A stretch of 64,000 nucleotides of DNA from Hermatobates lingyangjiaoensis (Eukaryota > Arthropoda > Insecta > Hemiptera > Hermatobatidae). Position 1 is the first letter of the stretch; each line of letters begins with the position of its first letter. Below are positions 24,240 to 35,329 of the stretch, piece by piece. The translations under genes and the position numbers were made by a program. The DNA is taken from contig JAPFBL010000319.1 of the NCBI GenBank assembly GCA_026182355.1, positions 353,476 through 417,475 on the forward strand, read 5' to 3'. The notes below the pieces were generated by a model. It saw nothing but the letters and a program-made list of their open reading frames with translations. It was not told the origin of the DNA and did no database searches.

Positions 24240-24880
24240 CAAGGTTTCACAATAAACACGTGAAATTAAAATGAACGTCTAAGAACAGTAAGAAAGTTAG
24301 AAAAATAACCAAGGTCCTTCAACCGAAACAGGTAGTACTGCTTTGTTTCCCTGACTTGCTTTCCCTTTTGTTCCCTTCCCTGCACTTTACGCCCTTTAAA
24401 ATACCTCCCTTGACTCCCTTCCTTTCCTACACCACACCAAAAGTATCCAACACTTGTTCAAATATCAGTATGATCAGTAATCATTTGTTTTAGTTGAAAA
24501 TTTTTTTTTTTATTTTCTTACTGTAGTTTAAACGCTGATACACACAGAAGTGTCACAATAAACACACGTGACTCTATTATTAAGGAAACCACCACTAAAT
24601 GTTGTTAAAGAAAAGAAAAAAAGTTCATAGTGCTTTCGAATGTTACCACGTTCTTCGTATTTAGAAGTAGTTCCTTGTCTTTATAACTTTTAGAGGTGAT
24701 TTCCTTGAATATAAATAAACATCTAAACCACGGTAAGCAATTCAAAACAACTGATATTGTCAGTTACACTTGAACGTGACCGCAAGGAAGACTGGCTGCT
24801 CTGGCTGAAAGATCCTAATTCCACTTCAGTTTCTTATTGTGTCTTGGATGCTGATCCCATCTTACTTGTTTAATGGGAAA
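24240..24880. mobile_element. Two degenerate H1-related fragments
   Basis: 24245-24450 has the H1 outer segment (TTTCACAATAAACACGTGAAA), a decayed minus-strand hammerhead (GGTTGAAGGACCTT) and the CTTTGTTTCCC / CCCTTTAAAATACC body words also found at 5940-6060 and 42590-42670. 24545-24880 repeats the outer word (GTCACAATAAACACACGTGA) and ends with GCTGAAAGATCCTAATTCC. Both look old. Confidence 0.5.
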
Positions 24881-24892
24881 TATATATATATA

Positions 24893-25275
24893 TATAAACT
24901 AGATTTACAAAAAGAGCACGCATAACAGAATTCAAAGAAACTCACTACTATATTTCGATTGCCAAGTCATCAGGAAGATAGATGTGAGTCGCTCCGAAGA
25001 CAGATGATATACCTATAGCCTAGGAAAAAGGTTTTAAATAATAATCGAAAACATCGGAATTGTATGTTCGATTTGAACCTGAAGAACTGAATGAATCCTG
25101 ATAACTTTGATCCTCTCTATATCAGATAGAGAGGATCTATGGGTGATCCCATCTATTGATTTGGAGTCACCCAAATCTATCTTCCTGATATTGAGGCAAT
25201 CGAAATATGGCAGTGAGTTTCGGTGATTTCTTTTTTATGTGCATTCTTTTTGTGAACGTAGTTTATTTACAAAAA
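24893..25275. mobile_element. H2 Penelope-like inverted terminal-repeat pair
   Basis: The left arm (from about 24900, through GAAACTCACTACTATATTTC) is matched in reverse by the right arm (GAAATATGGCAGTGAGTTTC to about 25270). The ends carry the H2 family words (TTTTTGTGAACG..GTTTATTTAC). The right arm has TCCTGATAT-T-GA-GGCAA-TC-GAAA at 25183-25205, a degraded hammerhead core. The interior includes a perfect small hairpin around CCTCTCTATATCAGATAGAG. Confidence 0.7.
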
Positions 25276-25374
25276 TTTTTACTTTACTTTTTTGTTTACT
25301 TTATTTATTCCATGAAATAGTTTCATTTAATTGTTTATATATATGCACTTAAAATCAACTGTGACACATAGACA

Positions 25375-25440
25375 GAAACATAACAAAGACTCACTTTTCA
25401 ATATTTCAACCGTAATGGCGGTCGTCCTCAGGAGAAAAAG
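25375..25440 (-). ncRNA. Hammerhead-like motif, H2-related
   Basis: Minus strand: CTGAGGA, extra C, GACCG-loop-CGGTT stem II (5 pairs including one G-U), GAAA, then TATTGAAAAGTGAGT, which carries the H2 family downstream word AGTGAGT. It combines an H1-like stem II with an H2-like 3' side. Confidence 0.6.
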
Positions 25441-25489
25441 TGAATTGACGGAGGGACGACAGTCAACTTGTATATATATATATATCAAA

Positions 25490-25600
25490 GTTTAAAGAAA
25501 AGAACACATAGAAACAATATATTACTCGCTTCAATATCTCGACCTCATCGTCATCAGGAGAAAGAGAAGAAGATGAGCTTTGCTCGGCTAGGAAGCAGCA
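25490..25600 (-). mobile_element. H2 Penelope-like end with degraded hammerhead core
   Basis: Minus strand: CTCCTGATGA-C-GATGAGGTC-GAGA, then TATTGAAGCGAGTAATATAT and TGTGTTCTTTTCTTT. GAAA has become GAGA. The downstream body (25600-25740) contains CAGTTCTTCAGGTT, whose reverse complement form is also seen near 25075 (GAACCTGAAGAACTG). Confidence 0.5.
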
Positions 25601-25799
25601 CAGGAGTCAGCCAGTTCTTCAGGTTCCAAACGAACTTTTGATTCCGACTTTCCGATTTTTATTTGGAACCTTTTTCATAGGCAGAGGGTTTTGTGAAACT
25701 CCTTCATAACCTGAAGAACTGACCTAGTCCTAATAAATTTAGTCTTATTTTTATTTTACAGTCAATAATTTCATCAAGATTTATATATATATTGAGCTC

Positions 25800-27580
25800 A
25801 GTTTTTTTGTTTTATGTGTTGAGTAGCTAAAACTTTATGCTTTTTATAGTCACTTTTAAAGGATAGGCGACGCTAGAAACGCTTCCAATGAAAGGAGCAG
25901 GAAGGGAGATAAGGTCTGATTATCTATGCTAATGTTATAAAAAGAAGCTCGGGTATACGGAATGAACGTGAAAGTTTTTTTTTAGAAAACTTGTGATAAA
26001 GTTTCTTCCTTTTAGATAAATCATTAAGTAAGTCTTTAATAACCATTTGTTCTCATAGAATTTATCCACTAGCTTTTATTTGACATTGATATTAAAATGA
26101 CCTTTTAATGTGAATTGTGAATAGCCTTACCTTTGAAGGTATATTTTCTTATGATTTCAATTACATTTATTCTTAATTAATTTTTCTTTTTGAACCATAC
26201 AGTAAGGCCCTTATTTTGTACAACTACTAGTAAAACAAGTACTATTTTTCCAAATTATATCTCAATATATTAAGAGATATCAGTAAAGTGTCATAGTTTC
26301 TACGGACTTTGCAATTTATTCGGAAAAATCTACCGTATCCAAAACGATAAATAATAAAATATAAAATGCCCCATAGGAAAAAACAAAATTTTGGTAATCG
26401 TTTCTAAAAATACATCAATAATTCATCGAAATATAAGAACAATATGATTTACAAAAAAGAAAAAAAATAGTTGTAAAAATTGCATATCTCTAACATTTTT
26501 ATGGGTGTCATATGTGTCAACATTTTTGAATATGTAATATCGAAATGAAGAGTAAATACAACATTCTCTTTTTTCTGATAGTCAATGTGACTATCCTTCG
26601 AAATAAATGTAATTAATGGCTACTTTAATTAGTTTTTCCTATAATTCACTTTTATTCTGATGTCGATTTGTTTTACAAAACATTGATTGTAATAAATTTT
26701 TTTTATTTTTTTTTTTATAAAATAACTATCTATGACATTTCACTGTACAATTATATGAAGTTATGACTTTATGGCAGAGTTGGCCAATTTTACTTCAGAT
26801 GACGAATATAAAAGCCAAAATGTAGAAGTATACTGAGTTGAGGCTGTTCTTTCCATATATTTTAACGTAATAATTTCCAGAAAAAATACTTTATTTACTT
26901 TGTATATTTATAAACAATAATGAAGAGTATTACAGATCGAATTAACTAAATGAATAAAAAAAAACGGTTTTTATTTATTAATCTCATACAGGATTACTGA
27001 TTTCTAAAGAATGAAATCAAGAAATAATAAATTTCCCTAAGGTCATTTGGTAATATTGACATGTACTTTAGTGAGTCACAACTAGCAAACTAATTTATTT
27101 TTATTTAATTTATCGTCTTTTTGAACTCTAGAATTTACTGTTCGTAAATTTAATACCTAGTAAATAAATATTAATAATAAATTTAACAATTAAGCTTGTA
27201 AAAAAAAATCTAAGTCGATTTGACGATATGATTTTAACTGCTTAAAATCCAGATTTTTATTAGTTAGAAATAAATTCAGAAGACGGGCCAGGCTCTGTAA
27301 GGATAATTACTTTATTGAATCATAAAAAAACCATAAAATTTATATATATGTATTAATAGATAAATTCTTCATTACAGTTAATTTTATTAAAAAATATATT
27401 TCCACATTTTACAATGAGTTCTTATTTCCATTATTTCTTATCGCAAAATTAATACCCCCTTAAAAAAAAGTATCTGAAATTTGAGAACTTTTCTCCATAT
27501 GATGATTTTTGTACCACCATTTACGTATCATTAAGAACTTACTGGAAAACATAAATTCCTAATATTTTTATGAATCATGT
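25800..27580. other. No recognisable gene
   Basis: Long A+T-rich interval with no supported feature. Confidence 0.45.
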
Positions 27581-27590
27581 TTTAATCAAT

Positions 27591-27626
27591 GCTCTAAGGC
27601 CTTTCGTCAACACATCGTCAGAGAGC
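27591..27626 (-). ncRNA. Hammerhead-like ribozyme motif, class H3
   Basis: Minus strand: GCTCT (stem I), CTGACGA, extra T, GT-GTTG-AC stem II, GAAA, GGCCTT, AGAGC (stem I). The GCTCT/AGAGC stem is perfect and stem III closes with A-U and G-C over a GC loop. The predicted cleavage lies before AGAGC. A partial inverted partner (AAGGCCTTGGAGCATTG) follows at about 27675-27690, so this was probably a palindromic pair. Confidence 0.7.
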
Positions 27627-27734
27627 AAGTGAACTAAAAAATAATAAAATTTTTATTTTATAAAAAAAGGAAATAAGGCCTTGGAGCATTGCTTCCAAAA
27701 TAGTTTTATTCGTAAATTAATCTATATATATTTA

Positions 27735-27905
27735 TATACAAAGAACACAAGAGTCGTTCAAAGAACAAAGAACAGACACGAGTTGTTGTCTGCCTGCGGA
27801 GCGACTCGTTTCTACCTTCCTGATGACGAGGACACCGAAATATAGTAGTGAGTTCTGTTTCATTTCTGTGTGTTCTTTGTGTCAATATAGTTTATATATA
27901 TATAG
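27735..27905 (+). mobile_element. H2 Penelope-like end with hammerhead-like core
   Basis: CTGATGA (27820-27826), extra C, GAGGACACC, GAAA (27837-27840), then TATAGTAGTGAGT. Outer stem I is formed by ACTCGTT (27804-27810) with AGTGAGT (27847-27853). The copy at 41935-42060 has ACTCGCT against AGTAAGT, so pairing is largely kept while the sequence changes. The 116-residue frame starting at 27848 lies across this end and the next TA tract and is not a gene. Confidence 0.6.
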
Positions 27906-28072
27906 TTCGTGGAATCATTTCATTTAATTGGTATATATATACTTATCAACTCATCAAGCGGCGTTTAACGAGGGAACACTATTTTGGTCATAATATCTTA
28001 GTCTCATTTTTTAATATTTTATTGTGGTTTATAAGATGTTTTAAATTTCAAGTGTTTATAGTGACATGTATT

Positions 28073-28093
28073 ATAATTATATATATATATATA

Positions 28094-28128
<35 letters not shown>
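28073..28128. repeat. (TA)n microsatellite
   Basis: TA run with two interruptions, near H2 and H1 element ends. Confidence 0.95.
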
Positions 28129-28131
<3 letters not shown>

Positions 28132-28337
28132 TCGAAAATGGAAAAGATCAGACAGGAATATGTTAAAAACTATGTTTTTCACGTGTAATTTCAGATAGAA
28201 AATACAACAAAAGTAACACAAATACAGAAAAAGATGAAACTATAGCTATATACATATATTTATTTATTTTATCAGTACTCGGTCAGTTTTTATTTAAATA
28301 TTAAGAACTGAGGAAGTTATGATTTTATTATATATAT

Positions 28338-28545
28338 ATATCAATGATCAAACCACAATATGAAAAGGTCATTTAACCATAACAAGCGGTCTTCGTCGGA
28401 GTCAAGAACCCAACTGGAGTTGGTACTCCAGTCAACTCCAGTTGGGTTTTTGACTCTGACGAAGACCGCTTCTTAGGGTTAAAAGATCTTAGTCATTTTT
28501 TTCCAATTTCATATTGTGGTTTGATCAGTAATTGTTTTTCACGCA
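28338..28545. mobile_element. H1 Penelope-like inverted terminal-repeat pair
   Basis: Arms (about 28341-28418 and 28436-28530) flank a short centre with its own perfect hairpin (CAACTGGAGTTGGTACTCCA). The outer segment is a decayed right-end piece (TAATTGTTTTTCACGCATAT); the left end begins at TCAATGATC. The plus-strand motif at 28452-28494 keeps stem I (GACT/AGTC) and CTGACGA but has AAAA for GAAA. Confidence 0.75.
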
Positions 28546-28917
28546 TATATGATATATATATATATATATAACATAAACATCACAAAGCATATAAATATAC
28601 ATATGACATTAATAAACATATAATTGGTACTAAAAACACAACTTCTTATTGTACTTGGTACTCGTATCATTGGGTACATCCTTGAAAACATATTCAGGGT
28701 TACTAAGGGCATGTTGTCTCTTTTAATGTATATTCATATTACATATATAATATTTTGGGTTCTTAAACAAGTATATACTTTTAACTAAAGTATAAACAGC
28801 ATTAATCAATCGATTATATGTGATTCCATGTTCTGTACTAAGTAATATAAAAAGATTTCACATAAACACGTAAAATAACAATCAATGATCACACCACAAT
28901 AAGAAATGAGAAAACAA

Positions 28918-28960
28918 GACTAAGATCTTTCAACCATAACAAGCGGTCCTCGTCAGAGTC
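28918..28960 (-). ncRNA. Hammerhead ribozyme motif, H1 class, intact core (left arm)
   Basis: Minus strand: GACT (stem I), CTGACGA, extra G, GACCG-CTTGTTA-TGGTT (stem II, five pairs with two G-U), GAAA, GATCTT (minimal stem III A-U, G-C, loop AT; cleavage after TT), AGTC (stem I). An outer helix TGGG/CCCA could extend stem I across an internal loop, though here CCCA is changed. Confidence 0.72.
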
Positions 28961-29090
28961 AAAAACCCAACTGAAACACTAGATGCAGAAAACATCAGGT
29001 GTTTTCTGCTAGATAAAACATCATCAGATGTTTTCTGGTGATAAAACATCACCAGATGTTTTCTGCATCTAGTGTTTCAGTTGGGTTTTT

Positions 29091-29133
29091 GACTCTGACG
29101 AAGACTGTTTGTTACGGTTGAAAGATCTTAGTC
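29091..29133 (+). ncRNA. Hammerhead ribozyme motif, H1 class, intact core (right arm)
   Basis: GACT, CTGACGA, extra A, GACTG-TTTGTTA-CGGTT (five pairs with wobble), GAAA, GATCTT, AGTC. TTGGG upstream and CCCATT downstream give the outer part of stem I. Together with the minus-strand motif at 28918-28960, a transcript of either strand would contain one motif. Confidence 0.75.
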
Positions 29134-29181
29134 TTGTTTTCCCATTTCTTATTGAAGTTTGATCATTGACTAAGTAATATA

Positions 29182-31090
29182 TATACATACATATATAATT
29201 TAACTTTTATATATTATGCCATTTATATATACACATGCATGTTCGCTTGTAAAAATCTGTAAAAAGCGGTCAAATGTGCTTAATAAAAACATTTCTTTAA
29301 TGTTCAGTCAACTATTTTTCCAGACATCCAGGAATCCTACTGGACGCAAGTTTGAACTGTCAAGCTCAGAGTATGATAAAAGACGTGACACACAGAGTAC
29401 TCACGGTGACTTTGCCGTGCATGTTGACGGTTGTGTATCAGCGGAGATACAGAGTCAGCTCATGACCACTTGGAGTTCGGCCCGCAACTGACGATAGTGG
29501 GGCATGCGCTCTTTCTGTCACTGTTCAAGAGATGTTTGCATCGATCTCTGACGTCATTCACTAACGACCTCTTCCTCTGTAATCCCTCAAACTCTTGTCT
29601 CTGGTTCTATTTCACCTAATCTTCAAAGAATTTCTTTACAATCCTATTAGAAACGTCAACTTATTATAGGTAGAATTGAATATAACACCCTTGAAAGAAA
29701 TCTTCAATAAGTGTTTTAACGTTAAAGCGTCATATTGCTCACTTTTAAGCTATATTGAAACACCCTCCAGAGGAAAACTAGCATCAACGTCTGGCAAAGC
29801 TCTTTCTTAAGATGACTACCATCTTGTATTTAAAACGCCCTAAGGAGAGAAAATTGTGACAAATGTCTTATCTTTTTATTCATAATCCCTGATAGGCATC
29901 ATTATTAATTGAGCAATATGATCTTATAAAAATTAACAAACTCAATTAATGCGATATAAAAATAGCACATTGAAAAATCTTCTACTAACAGATAAAAATT
30001 TGCAACCCTGTCATCACCTAGCATATGACTTAACCAATAAATAAAAAGGAATAAAAATAAAATAATATATTAATATAAATTCTTCATTGATAAATAAGCA
30101 ATTAAAATATCTGGAGAACTTCTACGCAAAAAATGTTTAAAACATTTTTTTGAGAGTAATATTGGAAATATATCATTATTTCTATAATGCACCATTCATA
30201 TATTTTAAAAAATTACCAAACAAAATAGTGTCACTTATCTTGAAAAATCAATTTAACCAACTGAATTACTTAAAAGATCTCTATTTCATGCATACATTAG
30301 TGATACCTATTTATCTCAGGAAAAGAATAATGAACTTAATCAGTTAATTATTTTCAAGAATATGAATCTTTGGTTTGGGTGAACGTATGGATTAAAAGTT
30401 CAATCAATGAATCATTTTACGTCTGTCTTGCCACTAATCATTGGTTTTCTTGGAGTCTTATGATCATTCTGGTCTCAACTACGTTCTAGGAGAAGTATTA
30501 ATGAATTATTCTATTGATTCATATTCATAATGAAGCTTTTCTTTATATGAATAATGATCATCAGTAATGTCCCCAAGGTTTCCGGGATGATTCTCGAATA
30601 ACGTAATAGATTATAATTGATTCATTTTGGCTCATAGTTCAGGAAGTTATTCAAAATTAGCTCAAACCTGATGATATACTGAAGTGTAACCTTTAAACAC
30701 TTTTTTTTTTAAATATTAAAGAGAATAAACATTCATGAGCTTCCAAAGAAAAAAATATATTCAACCTATTCTATTAGTTTCGTCCTATAACCATAAGGAG
30801 TTCATAACTGATAGTGAACAAGAAATGTAAACAAAAGTATTCGACAACCACGAAGAAAAGTCATTAATTTAGTAGAAACAAACTGCGGAATTTTTGTTTA
30901 ATTTGATTAGATGAAACATATAATAAAACTATATCTCTAATTTATATGATCAAATATAAATCCATCCCTCAGTATATTATGGTAAAAAAAGGAGAATGTA
31001 TGTTTCTATTCCAGTGCTCCCACTCATAATCTTTCACCTATTAATGCTGTTCTAAGTATTCTAAGTATTTCTCGTTCTCGTTTAATACTT
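29182..31090. other. No recognisable gene
   Basis: 29330-29600 is less A+T-rich and carries two overlapping frames (91 and 62 residues) without recognisable motifs. The rest is featureless A+T-rich sequence. Confidence 0.4.
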
Positions 31091-31094
31091 GACT

Positions 31095-31350
31095 CCCACT
31101 TTGGTAAAGGATATTTAGAACCCTAAATTTTGGCTAAGTCAATTGTATTTAGAGTAGGGATCTTTAATAACTATCTGACATAGAAATAGTCCGGATCGGC
31201 CGCATGGAATCACTTAATGTCCTCTCAGAGAGAAGATGTGTTCATATTTTTTCACCTCCCGCATGAAGAAACAGAGGATATGGTGAGAATCAAATTTGGG
31301 CTCTACCAGTACAGAGGCAAGCACGCAAGCCACTGGGTTACACTGGCCCC
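31095..31350 (-). mobile_element. tRNA-derived SINE-A, minus strand, degenerate
   Basis: Reverse-strand reading: an A-box-like GTGTAACCCAGTGG, a decayed B box, a CGGGAGGTGAAAAAAT-type junction and then GGATCTTTAATAAC / AGAGTAGG body words (in reverse). The tail end is lost near 31095. Confidence 0.7.
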
Positions 31351-31551
31351 AGGAGAAAGTAAGCATGTGTCCTGTAACATAGCAGCGTAACTAAAAATAT
31401 AACCATTGACACATACTTACCATTTACTAAAAAATAAATTTTCCCGGTTTAAAATCCAAACCATTTTTATTTCAGGATAAAGGAAGGTAAACTTTCGTTC
31501 ATCCTCTATATGAAATATATGATCAAACCACAATAAGAAATGGGAAAACAA

Positions 31552-31594
31552 GATTAAGATCTTTCAACCGTAACAAGCGGTCTTCGTCAGAGTC
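31552..31594 (-). ncRNA. Hammerhead ribozyme motif, H1 class (left arm)
   Basis: Minus strand: GACT, CTGACGA, extra A, GACCG-CTTGTTA-CGGTT, GAAA, GATCTT, AATC. The core and stem II are perfect for the family; one stem I pair is lost by AGTC to AATC. Confidence 0.7.
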
Positions 31595-31636
31595 AAAAAC
31601 CCAAAGAGTCGAAAACCCAAATTCAGTTGGGTTTTT

Positions 31637-31679
31637 GACTCTGACGATGACTGCTTGTTACGGTTGAAAGAGCTTAGTC
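31637..31679 (+). ncRNA. Hammerhead ribozyme motif, H1 class, intact core (right arm)
   Basis: GACT, CTGACGA, extra T, GACTG-CTTGTTA-CGGTT, GAAA, GAGCTT, AGTC. Stem I is perfect and extends through TTGGG with CCCATT. Stem III is the minimal A-U, G-C form. Confidence 0.75.
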
Positions 31680-31779
31680 TTGTTTTCCCATTTCATATTG
31701 TGGTTTGATCATTGATTGTTGTTTCACGTGTTTATGTGAAATCTTTTTATCGATGAAATATATAGGAGTGAAAAAGTAT

Positions 31780-31995
31780 GTTCATCCCCAAATTTCTATA
31801 GCCACTTTTATTTTGAACCTAATTTCAATGGAAATACTATTTGTCTAGCTATGTGGATTTCTGAGGGGTGTGTGAGAAAGAGAGTGATAGAGTGTGTTTT
31901 CAGGATATATCAAAACCAAAAGAGTTGTAATCACAAAATTCCATATATAAGTTCCTGTTACTCTGAAAAGACCAGCAAGCTAGACACTAATAATG
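31780..31995 (+). repeat. Dispersed repeat R4, copy 2
   Basis: Partner of 13235-13460, sharing TTTTCAGGATATATCAAAAC, AAGAGTTGTAATCAC and CATATATAAGTT at equivalent spacing. Its left edge lies close to the right end of the H1 copy. Confidence 0.55.
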
Positions 31996-31999
31996 TATT

Positions 32000-32850
32000 T
32001 TTTTTTTATGGAATACTTCATCTGAATAAAAACTGTTTTCCTATGATTTCGTAAAAATTTGTCCACGATTTCAATTAAACAGAAGCTATGCTCAAATATT
32101 CTAATGCTGTTAGTCAGTCTGTTATACTCGTAAAATAGCTGATTATTTAATTTATTTTAAATGATATTTAATTATCTTTTTTAGGATATTTAATTATATT
32201 TTAAATGAGAAATATTAGTACTGATAGTTATTATTAAAATTAACAATTTCAGATCAGCATTATAAGCAAGAATTTATTCATTTTCATTATTTTAGTATAA
32301 TTCTGTAAAAGTTCATACTTGTAATGAAAAGGTTTCTCATATAAGATTTTTTACAACTTCTAATAGTCCTGTTAGGCCTTCAAACCAACAGATATTTTTC
32401 AAATTTAAGAAATAACATTTTAAATTATAATAAGTCTTAATAAATGCATTAAAAATTGAAAATATGATAGGTTTTTAAATTGTTTCATATATGTCAGTTA
32501 ACAATACTGCTTCATAATAATAAAAATAGTTTATAATAAAACAATATAATTTCATAATTATAATTTAGTGACTTTTATTGTTGTATTTCTATGCTTATTT
32601 ACACTTTTTAAAAATCCTAATTATAATTATAATTGGGTATTTTTAGGTAAAACAAAAGAAAATCAAAATGAAATCAAACTTATTTACAATAAAAGCCTGT
32701 CCTGGCTTACTTGGGTGAAAAAAATTACAAATTCTTTTTTACAAGTTTTTTCCCTTTCTTTAAAATATTTGTCTCTTATAAGCGTGTATCACTTATGATC
32801 TGTAGAAAATATGAAATAATTTCTATGTTTAAGCAAAAAGGAATTCTGTA
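32000..32850. other. No recognisable gene
   Basis: A+T-rich sequence; frames at 32568-32917 show no family motif. Confidence 0.4.
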
Positions 32851-33607
32851 CAGTAATCCCTCGCTAGTTCGCGGTTGTTTTCGTGGGTTCAGTGTTTCGC
32901 GGAGTCCAGGAGTCTGAAATGTTCAATTAAAAAGTAAAAAATATAAAAAAATATTCAACTGTAATTGCAGTAAAAATTAAAAAAAAATACAACTCGTAAT
33001 GAAAAAGTACAGTAGTTAGTATTAGAGAAGAAAATATACAGGATTATTCTTGTACGATCGAGAAAGATATCAAACAACCGGTGACTTACTGGGTCAATAT
33101 ATATTCTACAGTAGTAAATAAAAGGTTAATAAATGCTATTAAAATATATTCAATAAAGACTAAAAATTAATGTAAAATATTAAAACATAATCAATTGTAA
33201 CAAGAGAATAATAAAAATATCAAAAAATAGAAGTCAAAAAATAGACCTATTCATCTATAAACTAAAATAAAAGATAGTTACGAATTTTTTATTTTATTTA
33301 CTTGCATTATTTTTTACTGTAAAATATATTAAGAGTATAATTCTCTGTTTCTTTCTCTCTTATAGTCAGTAAAGATGTAATTTTTTTTTATTAAATATTT
33401 CTTACTTTTTTCTTTTTGTTTTTCATTTTTATTTATTTAATTTTATTTCACAGTATAGCATTCAGTAAGGTCAGGATTTTCTCTCTGTTAGAAAGGTCGT
33501 TGTTTGAGCTTTAGAGGCTTTTATAAAGGCGTGTCCATTATTCGGGGATTTTCGCTTTTTGCGGCTTTCTTCTGTCACCATTATCCACGAAAAGTGAGGG
33601 ATTACCG
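32851..33607. mobile_element. Tigger/pogo-like non-autonomous DNA transposon
   Basis: Left terminus CAGTAATCCCTCGCTAGTTC and right terminus AAGTGAGGGATTACCG are inverted, with TA on each side (32849-32850 and 33608-33609), the target used by Tc1/mariner-superfamily elements. CAGTnnTCCCTCG is a typical Tigger-type end. The interior is A+T-rich with no transposase frame, so it is a deletion derivative. Confidence 0.8.
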
Positions 33608-33609
33608 TA

Positions 33610-34079
33610 TAACTAAAATATCAAAATTCTATACTTTAAATATAAATCATACAAATGGATAAAATATATCTAATAATTTAGTTATAAGCGTGAATTCACA
33701 AAGTAATAACTTTTAACAATTAATATTAATCCAATGACACAGCTTCTCAATATCTAAACTCTAAAATGGATTTAAGATGAAACAAAGTTTTCCTGCCGCT
33801 CTTTAACTCCTAAGCAATATTTATTCTCACCATTTTAGACATCTTTTTATTTTTGTTTAGCCTCATGGTAAACATTATGCACCGTTTGTCAGATTAGCTT
33901 ATTATCTTTCTGGATGTCAATATCATCTTTGATAATGGACATTTTTCCACCTCCATTTATATCAAAAAAAGACTAACACTCAACAGTGCTTCACATTAAG
34001 AAGTTACCATCCCTCCCACATAAGAAGTTCATTTGTAGGTGTCTATCCATATGTCTTCCTCAAATATTAGATAATTTAA
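33610..34079. other. No recognisable gene
   Basis: Nothing coding. 33990-34060 contains the words ACCATCCCTCCCA and CTATCCATATG, which recur in altered form at 35240-35275. Confidence 0.4.
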
Positions 34080-35240
34080 AGGTGTAAGGTTAATTAAAAT
34101 TTAAATTATTTGCTTTTGGTACTCCAAAATTTTATTATTTCCAAATTATTTTTAGAATGGACAGTTAATAAATTTTTAACCAATTAACATTTTTGGGTTT
34201 TCCTTTGGAAATGGCAATTGTTCAAAAGCCATAATTTTTGGTTTATTGAATATTCTTCTTTAAGTATTTTTAAATTTAAACATAAAATACCAATTTTTCC
34301 TCGAAAACTTTCCAAGAAATTTTTTTAAATTAATTAAATTTTTAAAAATTCTTTTAATTTCTAAATTTTATTTTGGAATATTTTTATTTTGGGGTTTTTA
34401 ACAAATTATTTTGGAATTTATCCTTCTTGTTTTAAAAGACATTTCTTCCCTTTTAAATACTATATCAATTTTTTTTTAATGATGTTTCATTTGCAAATTT
34501 ATTTCTTACATTTTAAATTCAATAATATAATTTTTCCAAGAAACTCAATTTTTCTGGACGTCAAAAAATTTCTAATAATGTAAAAATGTAAAAAATCTTG
34601 AAATTACATATTTTACAGGTAAAAAAGATTTTTATTCGTTATTGCTTTTGAATTAAACTTATATTTTTTTTTTAATAATTTTAATTTTTTTATTTTTTTA
34701 AATTTTATTTTTTTTAACATTTGCTCCATTTTTAAAACAAAAATTTTAAGCCCTTTGCTGTTCAGAAAAAATTCCAACCTTCTAATAATGATTTATGGCA
34801 TATTTCATTTTTTTCAAAAGATTTTTTGCCCACATTTGAATTGAAAAAGCAAATTTTTATTTTATTAAAAAAAAATTTTCCTGTTGTTTTAAAATTCTAA
34901 TTATTTTTGTTTGTTGATTTGAAATAAAATAATTAAAATTTAAAACCTAGGGACGTTTAAAAATAAATTTTAAAAAAAAACTTTTTCAAAAAAGTGCTTT
35001 CCCATAAAATTTTCCCCAAAAATAGGGATTTGTTTTATGAGTTTTTGGTTAAAATACAATTTTCCTCAAAGTTTGGATACGGGTTAAAACAATGTAAACA
35101 TAAACCCCCCCCCCCACAAACCCCCGAATTTAAAAAGTATAAAACATTTGGGAAAAAATGAATTTAAAACTGGATAATTTTTTCAGAAATATCTTTCAAG
35201 TAAAGTAAAAAAGGGAAACACTAAATTTCCAAAAAGTTCC
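34080..35240. other. Homopolymer-rich block, possibly low-quality sequence
   Basis: Very dense runs of T, A and C (for example ten C at about 35107-35116), almost no longer words and little dinucleotide variety. Its flanks look like diverged duplicates of each other (CCATCCCTCCCA at about 34008 and 35242). It may be an uncorrected duplicate of neighbouring sequence rather than real biology. No gene. Confidence 0.5.
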
Positions 35241-35329
35241 ATCCCTCCCAATGAAGTTATTTGTGTTTATCCAATTCTTTAAAAATTTATATTAAACATT
35301 ATTAAATTAACTAATTTAAAATGTAATTC

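Larger units (their letters stand above)
28850..29169. mobile_element. H1 Penelope-like partial copy with 12-bp TSD and two hammerheads
   Basis: CTAAGTAATATA flanks the unit exactly (28838-28849 and 29170-29181). The left end has the outer segment (28850-28881); the right end stops at TTTGATCATTGA. The arms are inverted copies, and the centre contains three imperfect repeats of CAGATGTTTTCTG-type hairpins. Penelope-like elements are known to leave copies with inverted or direct terminal repeats, variable TSDs and a short extra segment of roughly this length on one end. The fit is good even though no coding region is present. Confidence 0.85.
31521..31752. mobile_element. H1 Penelope-like partial copy with 11-bp TSD
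   Basis: ATGAAATATAT flanks the unit (31510-31520 and 31753-31763). In this copy the right end carries the outer segment (from 31716, a TTTCACGTG...GTGAAA hairpin followed by TCTTTTT), and the left end begins at GATCAAACCAC. It is therefore in the opposite orientation to 28850-29169. Both arms carry hammerhead motifs with intact core letters. Confidence 0.85.

Noticed and set aside
27848..28198. Longest frame in the window (116 residues, plus strand)
   Set aside because: It starts inside an H2 hammerhead-bearing end, crosses a TA microsatellite (giving IYIYIY runs) and has no protein motif.
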